Below are positions 8,353-16,326 of a DNA stretch of 64,000 nt, one piece after another; the first letter of the stretch is position 1; every line of letters starts with the position of its first letter. The DNA is taken from NCBI RefSeq assembly GCF_000420265.1, contig NZ_ATUP01000001.1:2108001-2172000 (forward strand), in the 5' to 3' direction. The position numbers and the translations under genes are program-made. The notes under the pieces were generated by a model. The model worked only from the letters and a program-made list of their open reading frames with translations. It ran no database searches and was not told the DNA's origin. The DNA is from Oceanicaulis alexandrii DSM 11625. Lineage in GTDB: Bacteria > Pseudomonadota > Alphaproteobacteria > Caulobacterales > Maricaulaceae.

Positions 8353-9429
8353 GTGAGCGTTTCTCCTTCTCCAGCCGGCCGGAGCGGTTTGCCCAGCGTC
8401 CTGATCATCGATGATAGCGCCGTCGTGCGCGGTCTGGTCTCGCGCTGGATCGAAGCCGACTCCAGATTGCAAGTGGCGGCGACCTGCGCAGACGGTGAAG
8501 TGGGCGTGCGCAAGGCTGCAGAGCTGCAGCCCGATATTGTGGTGCTCGACATCGAGATGCCGCGTATGGACGGGCTGACCGCGCTGCCGCAGATCCTCAA
8601 GGCGTGCCCCAAGGCCAAGGTCGTGATGGCGTCGACGCTGACCCTGAAGGGCGGCGAGATCACCATGCGCGCCTTGTCTCTGGGGGCGGCTGACTATGCG
8701 CCCAAGCCTGAAGCCGGCCGCGTGGCCGGAGCGGAAGCCTATCGCAAGGAATTGCTCGACAAGCTGGTCGCGCTCAGCCCGCGGTCTGCAGGCGTCGCGC
8801 CGCGTCCGGCGGCTGTGCGTCCGGCGACACCGCGCCCTGTTGCGCCAGCGCGAAAGCCCAGCCTGATTGCGATCGGGTCGTCTACAGGCGGCCCGCAGGC
8901 GCTGCGCGAAGTCATCGCCGCATTGCCGCGGGATATCAAAGTACCCATCGTCATCACTCAGCACATGCCCAAGCTGTTCACCGCGATTTTGGCCGAACAT
9001 CTGAGCAAGCTTGGAATGCCAGCGGCCGAAGCCAAGGAAGGCGAACCGCTGCGTCCGGGGCGCATCTATCTCGCGCCGGGTGATTTCCACATGACTCTGC
9101 GGTCCGCCAATGGGGTGATCAGCACCCATATCGACCAATCCCCGCCCGTGAATTTCTGCCGTCCCGCCGTGGATCCGTTGTTCAACAGCTGCGCCAAGGT
9201 TGCAGGCAACGGCGTGCTCGCCGTCGTGCTGACCGGAATGGGGCATGATGGACGCGACGGCGCTCGCACGATCCGTGAAGCCGGCGGCCAGGTGATCGCG
9301 CAGGACCAGGCGTCCAGCGTGGTCTGGGGCATGCCGGGCGCGGTGGCCGAAGCGGGACTCGCAGACCAGATCTTAAGCCTGAAAGATATTGGCCCGGAGC
9401 TGTCCCGGCGCCTGAAAGGACCGCTATGA
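8353..9429 (+). CDS. cheB: Chemotaxis protein-glutamate methylesterase CheB
   Basis: This 358-residue protein removes methyl groups from receptor glutamates for adaptation. The N-terminal receiver has DDS and phosphoacceptor Asp66 in VVLDIEMPRMDG. After a Pro/Ala-rich linker (~140-165) the methylesterase domain has the triad Ser177 (GSSTGGPQ), His204 (TQHMP) and Asp299 (GMGHDGRDGA). The start is uncertain: an open frame reaches back to a TTG at 8290 inside cheY, but a GTG at 8353, 13 bp after the cheY stop, removes the overlap and still leaves the whole receiver. No strong Shine-Dalgarno precedes it. The stop overlaps the cheR start (ATGA). Confidence 0.94.
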   Translation: MSVSPSPAGRSGLPSVLIIDDSAVVRGLVSRWIEADSRLQVAATCADGEVGVRKAAELQPDIVVLDIEMPRMDGLTALPQILKACPKAKVVMASTLTLKGGEITMRALSLGAADYAPKPEAGRVAGAEAYRKELLDKLVALSPRSAGVAPRPAAVRPATPRPVAPARKPSLIAIGSSTGGPQALREVIAALPRDIKVPIVITQHMPKLFTAILAEHLSKLGMPAAEAKEGEPLRPGRIYLAPGDFHMTLRSANGVISTHIDQSPPVNFCRPAVDPLFNSCAKVAGNGVLAVVLTGMGHDGRDGARTIREAGGQVIAQDQASSVVWGMPGAVAEAGLADQILSLKDIGPELSRRLKGPL

Positions 9430-10256
9430 GCGCTCTTCCTTCCAACAAGTTTGACTTTCTTTGTCAGGATGTTCGCAAGCGTTCCGGCCTGGTTCTGGGG
9501 CAGGAAAAAGCCTACCTGGTCGATAGCCGGTTGGGCCCGCTTGCGCGGAAGGAAGGCTTTGCGTCTGTCGAGGCGTTGATTGACGCCATGATGCGCGGCG
9601 ATACCCGGATTTGCGTTGCGGCGAGTGAAGCGCTGGCCACCCACGAAACGTTCTTCTTCCGCGACAAGACGCCTTTCGACCTGTTTGAAAACGTCATCGC
9701 GCCGGCGCTGAAGTCAGCGCGGATGGGGCGGTCCCTGAAAATCTGGTGCGCCGCAGCCTCCTCCGGCCAGGAGCCGTATTCTTTGGGCATGCTGCTGGAT
9801 GAGATTCCCGGCCTGAACGCAGACATTCTGGCGACCGACATGAGCGCGCCGGTTCTGGAGAAGGCCAAGGCTGGGATCTATACCCAGTTTGAAGTGCAAC
9901 GTGGTTTGCCGATCCAGCGGTTGGTGAAGAACTTTGATCAGGTGGGCGATTCCTGGCGGATCAAACCGCAATTGCGACAGAAAGTGCGGTTTGAGCAGGC
10001 CAACCTGCTTGACGATTTTTCGCGATTTGGTCGCATGGACGTGATTTTCTGCCGCAATGTGCTGATCTATTTCGATATCCAGACCAAGGCGAAAATCCTG
10101 GATCGTCTGGCGTCGCTGCTGGCCGATGACGGTTTCTTGCTGCTCGGCGCCGCTGAGACGGTGGTGGGTTTGACGGACAATCTGCGTCCGATCAGCGGCC
10201 ATCGCGGCCTTTACGCCAAGCCGGCGATGGCGGCGAAGCTGACCAACGCCGCCTGA
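9426..10256 (+). CDS. cheR: Chemotaxis receptor methyltransferase CheR
   Basis: This 276-residue enzyme methylates receptor glutamate residues using S-adenosylmethionine, opposite to CheB. The N-terminal helical domain (~1-75) precedes the methyltransferase fold, with the family sequence THETFFFRDKTPF, the SAM-binding CAAASSGQEPYSLGM (about residues 104-118) and the FCRNVLIYFD motif near residue 205-215. The length is normal. ATG overlaps the cheB TGA, indicating translational coupling. It closes the cheAWYBR operon, and a convergent gene ends only 6 bp away. No cheD and no receptor gene are in this operon; an MCP lies elsewhere in the window at 56688. Confidence 0.95.
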   Translation: MSALPSNKFDFLCQDVRKRSGLVLGQEKAYLVDSRLGPLARKEGFASVEALIDAMMRGDTRICVAASEALATHETFFFRDKTPFDLFENVIAPALKSARMGRSLKIWCAAASSGQEPYSLGMLLDEIPGLNADILATDMSAPVLEKAKAGIYTQFEVQRGLPIQRLVKNFDQVGDSWRIKPQLRQKVRFEQANLLDDFSRFGRMDVIFCRNVLIYFDIQTKAKILDRLASLLADDGFLLLGAAETVVGLTDNLRPISGHRGLYAKPAMAAKLTNAA

Positions 10257-10262
10257 TCGGGG

Positions 10263-10952
10263 CTACCAGCGCGCGTGCAGGCCGACGCCGAGGAAGTGTT
10301 CTTCTTCCTCCCAGTCTTCACGCCCAAGATGAAACTCACGCTTCTCGCGCACATAGCCGAAACTCGCATGGGCGCGGTCTGACAATTTGACGGCGACGCC
10401 CAGATGGGTGTCGCCGATCACCGTTTCAGATGAGAACGGCGCCAGCGTGTATTCGCGCAAGCCTTCAGGTGAGACAGCATAGCTTTCCCGACCCGCGCCG
10501 CCGACAATCCACCAGTTCGGCTCGGCTGCGCCGGTATCGGGTGAAACACGCACCTGGATGCCCAGAGCGGTCGCAGACCAGCCATCCCCGGATTCAGAGT
10601 GGGCCCGCGGCGAGACGGCGAAGCCTTCCATGGAGGCTTCGGGCGTTCGAGTTTCGGAGCGAGGGGTGAATGTCTGCGCTCTGCTGGTCGGCGCCATGAT
10701 TGCGTTGGCGACCCGGCGTGAGGCGTCAGAAATGCGTAAATCGCGATAAAAGTCAGGGTTTTGAAGTGAGGCGGGGTTAAGCCGCGGCGTGGGCAAAGAG
10801 CGGCCCGTTAGTTCGGGGCTGAGATCGTGGATAGGCGCCTCGGGCGCGGCGCCTGGAGCAAAAGCCGCAAAAAGCCCGCCGCCGCCAATGATGGCGGCCA
10901 GACTTAATTCCAATATGCGCCGCCCCGTCATAGACCTGCCCAAGTCCTTCAT
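10263..10952 (-). CDS. Exported protein of unknown function downstream of fliJ
   Basis: This ~229-residue protein has a basic start and one hydrophobic segment (LELSLAAIIGGGGLFAAFA), which fits a signal peptide or anchor, then a Pro/Ser/Arg-rich region. The last ~110 residues alternate polar and hydrophobic in the way of beta strands and end GVGLHARW, with a terminal aromatic residue, as in small outer-membrane beta-barrel proteins. I do not recognise a family. Start choice: the ATG at 10952 or the ATG at 10931; the latter has GGGCAGG upstream. A near-consensus CtrA box lies just upstream, and the gene follows fliJ by 101 bp, so a link to polar or flagellar development is possible but unproven. 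Confidence 0.6.
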   Translation of the reverse strand: MKDLGRSMTGRRILELSLAAIIGGGGLFAAFAPGAAPEAPIHDLSPELTGRSLPTPRLNPASLQNPDFYRDLRISDASRRVANAIMAPTSRAQTFTPRSETRTPEASMEGFAVSPRAHSESGDGWSATALGIQVRVSPDTGAAEPNWWIVGGAGRESYAVSPEGLREYTLAPFSSETVIGDTHLGVAVKLSDRAHASFGYVREKREFHLGREDWEEEEHFLGVGLHARW

Positions 10953-10963
10953 CCCCTGAGGAA

Positions 10964-10979
10964 TTAATACCTTGGTAAC
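10964..10979. promoter_or_regulatory. Candidate CtrA box (TTAA-N7-GTAAC)
   Basis: The sequence TTAATACCTTGGTAAC matches the published CtrA consensus TTAA-N7-TTAAC with one mismatch. It is 12 bp before the 10952 ATG, or 33 bp before the alternative ATG at 10931. Chance matches to this motif occur, so support rests on its place between fliJ and the next gene and on ctrA being in the same region. Confidence 0.4.
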
Positions 10980-11053
10980 AAATGAGGGCAAGCTAAAACT
11001 CTCCTGACACGCGTCAGGCGATGTTCGGAAATCAGGTGTGGCGCGAGAGAGCC

Positions 11054-11473
11054 TTACTGCGCGCGCTGTCGCATCTGGCTTGCGATCTCGTCCATCTCGG
11101 CTTGCTCGGCGGCCTTGAGCGCATCCTGAATGCGCAGCAAACGTCGTTCTTCGAGCAATTCGTATTTCTTGAGATCGGCGAAGGCCGCTTCCAGGCGTCC
11201 GCGCAATTCATCCGCCTGGGCGTCCACTTCACCCAAAGACGTGCGCAGCTTGTCCTTGCGCTGAATCACCGAGCGGGCATAGCTGCCATAGGCCAGATAG
11301 CCGTCACGGTTTTCATCTGCGATCGCCTGCTCTTCAGGAACGCTTTCCTCAAGCCGGTCGATCTGGTCGTTGATCGAGGCGCGTGCGCGTTCGATCTCGG
11401 CCATTTGCTTTTGCAGTTCTTCCACTTTGAACCGGGCCAGCCGGATCAGCGGTGCGTGAGAACGTGTCGCCAT
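11054..11473 (-). CDS. fliJ: Flagellar export protein FliJ
   Basis: This 139-residue, almost fully helical and highly charged protein is predicted to form a two-stranded coiled coil along its whole length, as FliJ does. FliJ is the stalk-like subunit that sits in the centre of the FliI ATPase ring and helps couple it to the flagellar export gate. It begins MATRSHAPLIRLARFKVEELQ, with typical FliJ spacing of leucines and a YGSYARSVIQRKDKL segment around residue 62-76. It follows fliI by only 9 bp. FliJ is poorly conserved in sequence, so the call rests on coiled coil, length and position. Confidence 0.85.
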   Translation of the reverse strand: MATRSHAPLIRLARFKVEELQKQMAEIERARASINDQIDRLEESVPEEQAIADENRDGYLAYGSYARSVIQRKDKLRTSLGEVDAQADELRGRLEAAFADLKKYELLEERRLLRIQDALKAAEQAEMDEIASQMRQRAQ

Positions 11474-11482
11474 GTCTTATCC

Positions 11483-12841
11483 CTATCCATCACCCAATAT
11501 CCCGGCCAGGCTTGCGAAACTCTCATCAATGGACGAGGTCTCGTCTTTGCCCTGACCCAGGAATGCTTCGAGCGGTTCATTGACCGCAATCGCCCGGTCC
11601 ACCTCCGGGTTTGATCCGCTGGAATAGGCTCCCAGTCGGATCAGCTCCTCCATATCCGCATAGGCGGCGAGGAGTTTTCGTGCTTCGCGTGCAAGCGGCG
11701 CTTCTTCGGGCGCATACACCTCAGGCGCGGAGCGAGAAATTGATTTCAGAACGTCGATCGCGGGATAGCGTCCGCGCTCGGCGATGGTCCGGCTCATCAC
11801 GATATGGCCGTCCAGAATACCGCGGACGGCGTCCGCGATGGGTTCGTTATGGTCGTCGCCGTCCACCAGCACGGTGAACAGGCCCGTAATCGTGCCGGTT
11901 CCGTTGGGGCCGGGGCCAGCGCGCTCCAAAAGCGCGGGCAGTTCGGCGAAGACAGACGGCGTGTAGCCGCGCGTCGTCGGCGGCTCTCCGGCGGCCAGGC
12001 CGATCTCGCGCTGCGCCAGGGCGAAGCGTGTGACTGAATCCATCAGGCACAAAACATTCAGGCCCTGATCACGGAAATATTCCGCCGCCGCCATGGTCGT
12101 GTAACACGCCCGGCGACGCGCCAGCGCTGGCGCATCAGAGGTTTCGGTGATGACGACGGAACGCGCGCGGCCTTCCGGGCCCAGCACGTCCTCGACAAAT
12201 TCGCGCGCTTCGCGGCCCCGTTCGCCGATCAGGCCAATAACGATGACATCCGCTTCACTGCCTCGCGCCAGCATCGACAAGAGCACGGATTTACCCACGC
12301 CCGAGCCGGCGAAGACGCCCAGGCGCTGGCCGAGCCGCATCGGGGTGAACACATTCATGGCGCGAACGCCGAGATCCAGGCGTTCGCCCAGGCGCTGGCG
12401 AGTATGAGCGCTGGGCGGACGGCCTTTCAGCGCATACTCAACATCGCCCTCAGGCAGGAAACCCAGCCCGTCTTGCGGGCGGCAGAAGCTGTCCATCACC
12501 CGGCCAAGCCACGCCTTGTGCGGACGGATGGCCGCGCCACGGGGGTCGAGCGTCGCAATCGCGCCGGGGCGCACGCCCGTCAGATCATCATAGGCCATCA
12601 TCAGGGCGGTCTCGCCCCGGAAGCCGACAACTTCGAAACTGGCTTTCACCGGACCATCAAGATGTGCGCGCGCGCCAAGGGTCAGGGCCATCGCCGGCCC
12701 CTCCGCCTCGACCAACAGGCCGTTGACCGCTGATACGCGGCCTTTGAACGTTCGGGTCTCCAGATTGGAGATCCGGTCGATCAGGCTATCCACCGCACTT
12801 CTCGCGTTTGCTTGCGGGCGTTTTGCCCGACTTGAACCCAT
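11483..12841 (-). CDS. fliI: Flagellar export ATPase FliI
   Basis: This 452-residue protein is the ring-forming ATPase of the flagellar type III export apparatus. It has the F1-beta-like fold: an N-terminal beta-barrel ([14 protein letters not shown]), Walker [15 protein letters not shown] near residues 170-183, the [12 protein letters not shown] segment, Walker B-like [10 protein letters not shown] near residue 262-272, and the flagellar/type III signature [14 protein letters not shown]. The frame is open for 15 more codons from a TTG at 12886, but the ATG at 12841 gives the normal length. fliJ is the next gene. Two GANTC sites lie 50-75 bp upstream. Confidence 0.95.
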   Translation of the reverse strand: MGSSRAKRPQANARSAVDSLIDRISNLETRTFKGRVSAVNGLLVEAEGPAMALTLGARAHLDGPVKASFEVVGFRGETALMMAYDDLTGVRPGAIATLDPRGAAIRPHKAWLGRVMDSFCRPQDGLGFLPEGDVEYALKGRPPSAHTRQRLGERLDLGVRAMNVFTPMRLGQRLGVFAGSGVGKSVLLSMLARGSEADVIVIGLIGERGREAREFVEDVLGPEGRARSVVITETSDAPALARRRACYTTMAAAEYFRDQGLNVLCLMDSVTRFALAQREIGLAAGEPPTTRGYTPSVFAELPALLERAGPGPNGTGTITGLFTVLVDGDDHNEPIADAVRGILDGHIVMSRTIAERGRYPAIDVLKSISRSAPEVYAPEEAPLAREARKLLAAYADMEELIRLGAYSSGSNPEVDRAIAVNEPLEAFLGQGKDETSSIDESFASLAGILGDG

Positions 12842-13145
12842 ACTTAACCCAAACGCGGTTTCAGCCGCGTAAACGTCGCTGCGCAAACGGCATGAATCGC
12901 TGTGGCAAGATTCTACCGTAGGACTGTTTTCTTTTGAGTGCGAATGACTATGTTCCCCTTGGCTTTAGGGGCCGCCGTGACGCGCTGACGCGACCACGCG
13001 CCTGATTGCGAGCCGATACGCCGCTGATCGAGGCTTTCAAGAAAAGCTCTGACGCGCGTTCGAGAGGCCGCCGGTCGGTGGCTCTCACTAGTTCACATCG
13101 CTGGCGCAGACGCCGCCGCCGAGTATTCGACGACGAGGAAGCCAC
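12842..13145. promoter_or_regulatory. Divergent intergenic region between fliI and the radical SAM gene
   Basis: This 304-bp stretch has no convincing gene. Near the fliI end it carries two GANTC sites (12894-12898 and 12909-12913) and a TTAAC half-site just upstream of the fliI ATG. Near the kamA-like end it is GC-rich and carries GAGGAAG as ribosome-binding site. In related bacteria fliI promoters respond to CtrA and the cell cycle; here only half-sites are visible. Confidence 0.5.
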
Positions 13146-14591
13146 ATGTCGCTCAACGCCAAGACTGTGCGCATCGCAGGATCGCGCCCGAAGAAAAAAG
13201 CCGTTTCGCGTCAAAATAAAGACAATCTTTATGCGCGCATCGACGAAAGCAAGTTCAATCGCTACGTCGTCCACGATCTGCCGCGCTATCGTAAATATCT
13301 CAGCGAGGGCGGCGCCGCGATATACTCTTCTGACGAATTGGACGCGCTTGAAGAGGCGGGGGTGTCTGATCGTCTGCCGCCGCGCGCGACGGGCTATTAT
13401 CTCAATCTCGCGAAACGCTCGGACGCCGTGAAGAACCTGATCAAGGCCCGCCCCGAGGAAATGGATGATCTGTCGGGCGAGGCGGATCCGTCCAACCAGC
13501 TCAAATACAGCCCCATTCCCGGCCTGCTGCATAAGTACGAGCTATGCCTGGTTTATGTGGTGCGCACCTGTTCAAGCTGGTGCCGGTATTGCTACCGGTC
13601 TGACTTTCTGACCGGCAAGACGGGCAAGGACACCGCTTCGATCCACGAGGTGAAGGACTATATCGAGACCCACAACGCCAAGGTCGAACGCGGCGAGATC
13701 ACCGACAAACCCAAGGTGCGCGAAGTGCTGCTTTCGGGCGGCGATCCGATGGTTTTGTCCAACCGCAACCTCTTTGACTATCTGAACGGTCTGGCGGAAG
13801 CCGGGGTTGAGGTCATCCGCATCGGCACCAAGGAGATGGCGTTCTTCCCCGAGCGCTTTGACGACAACTTCTTCGAGATGCTGGACCTTTTCCATGAAGT
13901 GCACCCCAATGTGCTGGTCGCCTTCATGGTTCACTTCACCCACGTGGACGAATTCCTGCGCCTCGACGATGCGGGCGAGTATGTGCGCAATGAGCGTGGC
14001 GGTTATCTGCGCAACCCGCTGGTGGAGCGGGCGGCGACCCGGCTCAAATCACGGCCCTTCGTGACGCTTGAGAACCAGACGCCGATCATTGACGGGGTCA
14101 ATGACGATGCGGACGCTTTGCGCCTGATGCAGCGCGAATTGAAGCGCATGGGCGTCAACAACCATTATTTCTTCCAGTGCCGCGAGATCGAGGGCTTTCG
14201 CGCCTTCGCCGTGCCGGTGGAGAAAGCCTGGAAGCTCCACGCTGAAAGTCAGCACGGCCTGTCAGGGATCGAGCGCTCGCGCTTCGCCCTGTCCACCGAG
14301 GCGGGCAAGATGGAGATGGTCTCCGTCATTGACGGGGATGAGCGCTTGCGAGCGCTGGGCGGTGAATTGGGAGAGGCTCTGGCGGACGGGCTGGTGATCT
14401 TCCGTCTTCACAGGACTCCCTACTCGGATCGCCAGAGCGATATCGTCATTGCGCGGCGTAATCCGGACGCGTTGTGGATCAGCGGATACGAGGATCGCAT
14501 CCTCTATGACGGCCGCGTTCATGACGCCGGCGACAAGTGGAGTCCGCTACTGGCGGCGCTCGCCCCGGCGCTCTTGCAGGCGGCGGAATAA
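13146..14591 (+). CDS. KamA-family radical SAM protein (lysine 2,3-aminomutase-like)
   Basis: This is a 481-residue radical SAM enzyme. The iron-sulfur motif is CSSWCRYC (Cys142, Cys146, Cys149; CX3CX2C), followed by the family segments EVLLSGGDPMVLSNR and IRIGTKEMAFFPERF. These place it with the lysine-2,3-aminomutase (KamA) family, which uses SAM and PLP to shift amino groups. The Gly-rich PLP-lysine motif of true lysine aminomutase is not present as such; STEAGKMEM with Lys388 may take its place. It is longer than EpmB (about 340 residues), so EF-P modification is less likely. It has a good GAGGAAG ribosome-binding site and its own terminator. The substrate is unknown. Confidence 0.8.
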   Translation: MSLNAKTVRIAGSRPKKKAVSRQNKDNLYARIDESKFNRYVVHDLPRYRKYLSEGGAAIYSSDELDALEEAGVSDRLPPRATGYYLNLAKRSDAVKNLIKARPEEMDDLSGEADPSNQLKYSPIPGLLHKYELCLVYVVRTCSSWCRYCYRSDFLTGKTGKDTASIHEVKDYIETHNAKVERGEITDKPKVREVLLSGGDPMVLSNRNLFDYLNGLAEAGVEVIRIGTKEMAFFPERFDDNFFEMLDLFHEVHPNVLVAFMVHFTHVDEFLRLDDAGEYVRNERGGYLRNPLVERAATRLKSRPFVTLENQTPIIDGVNDDADALRLMQRELKRMGVNNHYFFQCREIEGFRAFAVPVEKAWKLHAESQHGLSGIERSRFALSTEAGKMEMVSVIDGDERLRALGGELGEALADGLVIFRLHRTPYSDRQSDIVIARRNPDALWISGYEDRILYDGRVHDAGDKWSPLLAALAPALLQAAE

Positions 14592-14624
14592 CGCCTGAAC
14601 TTTTCCGAGTTTTCCACGATTTTG

Positions 14625-14657
14625 AAAAGCGCCTGCGGGGTCCTCGCAGGCGCTTTT
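14625..14657 (+). terminator. Intrinsic terminator after the radical SAM gene
   Basis: A GC-rich 9-bp stem (GCGCCTGCG with CGCAGGCGC), extended by AAAA/TTTT, closes a 7-nt loop and is followed by six T. It separates the radical SAM gene from ctrA. Confidence 0.9.
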
Positions 14658-14868
14658 TTACGATTCGTGAGTTTTTTCAGAAAAAACCAAGCTCATGATT
14701 AAAATAGGATTTATTGCGCGACTTGTTGCGCAGGACTCGATTCCATCCGCTGAGTCAAACAGTCGTTAACTTCCCATAAGGGTTTCTCGCCTCTGATAGC
14801 GAACAAGGTTAACGGTTGTGACGTCGTACGAAGGCGGTGATTCGTGCGTCGGACATGGGAGGGAACCG
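14658..14868 (+). promoter_or_regulatory. ctrA control region with five GANTC sites and CtrA-like boxes
   Basis: Between the terminator and the ctrA ATG there are five GANTC sites (14662-14666, 14734-14738, 14739-14743, 14752-14756, 14839-14843), three of them within 23 bp. GANTC is the target of the cell-cycle methylase CcrM. In Caulobacter one such site in a ctrA promoter makes firing dependent on the replication fork. A near-consensus CtrA box (TTAA-N7-TTTA) lies at 14699-14713, and TTAAC half-sites at 14766 and 14809, which suggests autoregulation. GGGAGGGA before the ATG is the ribosome-binding site. Confidence 0.75.
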
Positions 14869-15570
14869 ATGCGGGTTCTGCTGATCGAAGATGATCGCGC
14901 GACAGCGCAAGGTATCGAACTGATGTTGAAGTCCGAGGGCTTCAACACGTATGTGACGGACCTTGGCGAAGAGGGTGTCGATCTCGGCAAACTCTACGAC
15001 TATGACATCATTCTTCTGGATTTGAATCTTCCGGACATGCCCGGTTTTGACGTGCTCAAAACCCTGCGCGTGGCCAAGGTGGATACGCCGATCCTGATCC
15101 TGTCCGGCAATGCCGACATCGATAACAAGGTGCGCGGCCTCGGCTCGGGCGCTGACGACTACATGACCAAGCCTTTCCACAAGGAAGAGCTGATCGCCCG
15201 CATCCACGCCGTGGTGCGCCGTTCCAAAGGTCACTCCCAGTCGATCATCAAGACGGGCGACATCGCCGTGAACCTCGACGCCAAGACCGTCGAAGTGAAC
15301 AGCCAGCGCGTGCATCTGACCGGCAAGGAATACCAGATGCTGGAGCTGCTCTCCCTGCGCAAGGGCACGACCCTGACCAAGGAAATGTTCCTCAACCATC
15401 TTTATGGCGGCATGGACGAGCCGGAGCTGAAGATCATCGACGTCTTCATCTGCAAACTCCGCAAGAAGCTCGCTTCGGCCACCAATGGCGATCACCATAT
15501 CGAAACGGTCTGGGGCCGCGGATATGTGCTGCGCGATCCGGCTGACGAGATCAGCGCCGCCAGCGCCTAG
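14869..15570 (+). CDS. ctrA: Cell cycle response regulator CtrA
   Basis: This 233-residue OmpR-family regulator is CtrA, the master cell-cycle transcription factor of alphaproteobacteria; in Caulobacter it also blocks replication initiation. The receiver domain has EDD at residues 7-9, phosphoacceptor Asp51 in [11 protein letters not shown], and Lys in [11 protein letters not shown]. The winged-helix domain includes [17 protein letters not shown] and the recognition part [10 protein letters not shown], then [11 protein letters not shown]. The length is close to the Caulobacter protein. The frame opens at a GTG (14818), but the ATG at 14869 has a strong ribosome-binding site. The C-terminus ends in Ala-Ser-Ala, a small-residue tail of the sort ClpXP can use. 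Its phosphodonor ChpT is at 3963. Confidence 0.97.
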   Translation: MRVLLIEDDRATAQGIELMLKSEGFNTYVTDLGEEGVDLGKLYDYDIILLDLNLPDMPGFDVLKTLRVAKVDTPILILSGNADIDNKVRGLGSGADDYMTKPFHKEELIARIHAVVRRSKGHSQSIIKTGDIAVNLDAKTVEVNSQRVHLTGKEYQMLELLSLRKGTTLTKEMFLNHLYGGMDEPELKIIDVFICKLRKKLASATNGDHHIETVWGRGYVLRDPADEISAASA

Positions 15571-15590
15571 GCGATCAACATGTCTGACTG

Positions 15591-15619
15591 AAAACCCCGG
15601 GCCCTGGCTCGGGGTTTTT
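15591..15619 (+). terminator. Intrinsic terminator after ctrA
   Basis: AAACCCCG pairs with CGGGGTTT across a loop of about ten bases, followed by five T. It lies 20 bp after the ctrA stop codon. Confidence 0.85.
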
Positions 15620-15640
15620 CGTATTCGGCAGGAGGGTATC

Positions 15641-16297
15641 ATGCACGCTCGCTTTCAAAGCCTGATCTCTGATGATGACTTTGAGCACTCCGCCTGGCGC
15701 GCCGAGCCGAACGGCACGGTGAAAGGCGGCGTCGTGGTCTTGCAGGAGATTTTCGGCCTGACCGGTCATATCACCCAGATCTGCGAAAGGTTGGCCGAGG
15801 CGGGATATCTGGCGATCGCGCCGGATTTGTTTGCGCGAACCGGCGTCTCGCGCCCGATCTCATATGACGATGCGGAAGCTGGCTTGGCGGCAGTGGGAAA
15901 GACCGATCAAAGCTTGCTGGACCTGGACATAGCCGCTGCATTTGACGCGCTGGAGGGACAGCCTGCCGCCGTCATCGGGTTTTGTTGGGGCGGGGGTCAG
16001 GGTTGGCGAGCGGCGTGCCGGAACCCTGTCCAGGCGGCGGCGTTGTTTTATCCCACACGCATGGCGGACCATCTGGATGGCGCGCCGCAGGGTCAGGTTC
16101 AGGTTCATCTGGCGCACAATGACCGGCATACGCCTGATGAGGTGACACGAGCCATGCTTGCGGTGAAGCCCGAGCTGTCGCTTTATCGCTATGAGGCTGC
16201 TCACGGTTTCATGTGCAGCCAGCGTACCCAGCATAACGCTCTGGCGGCGAACGCCGCCTGGGCGAGGATGCTGTCCTTGTTTGATGCGGCGCTCTAG
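15641..16297 (+). CDS. Dienelactone hydrolase family protein
   Basis: This 218-residue alpha/beta hydrolase has the compact architecture of dienelactone hydrolase. The oxyanion region is VVVLQEIFGLTGHI, the nucleophile elbow is GFCWGG with Cys115, and a C-terminal His lies in YEAAHGFMCS; an acidic residue in HNDRHTPDE probably completes the triad. The ATG at 15641 is preceded by GGAGGG and follows the ctrA terminator. It is closer in length to the classical enzyme (about 230 residues) than the paralog at 1092. No aromatic degradation genes are close, so the role is general or unknown. Confidence 0.88.
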   Translation: MHARFQSLISDDDFEHSAWRAEPNGTVKGGVVVLQEIFGLTGHITQICERLAEAGYLAIAPDLFARTGVSRPISYDDAEAGLAAVGKTDQSLLDLDIAAAFDALEGQPAAVIGFCWGGGQGWRAACRNPVQAAALFYPTRMADHLDGAPQGQVQVHLAHNDRHTPDEVTRAMLAVKPELSLYRYEAAHGFMCSQRTQHNALAANAAWARMLSLFDAAL

Positions 16298-16326
16298 GCG
16301 CCTCGTCCTCGTCGTCAGGATGTCTC

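Noticed and set aside
6828-8666. 612-codon minus-strand ORF
   Set aside because: It is antisense to cheA, cheW and cheY, whose products match known families fully.
12948-13532. 194-codon minus-strand ORF opposite the radical SAM gene
   Set aside because: It overlaps a clearly coding plus-strand gene and shows no protein family.
14818-14868. GTG start for ctrA
   Set aside because: It adds 17 residues before the conserved MRVLLIEDD start and lies inside the control region with a GANTC site; the ATG at 14869 has a good ribosome-binding site.
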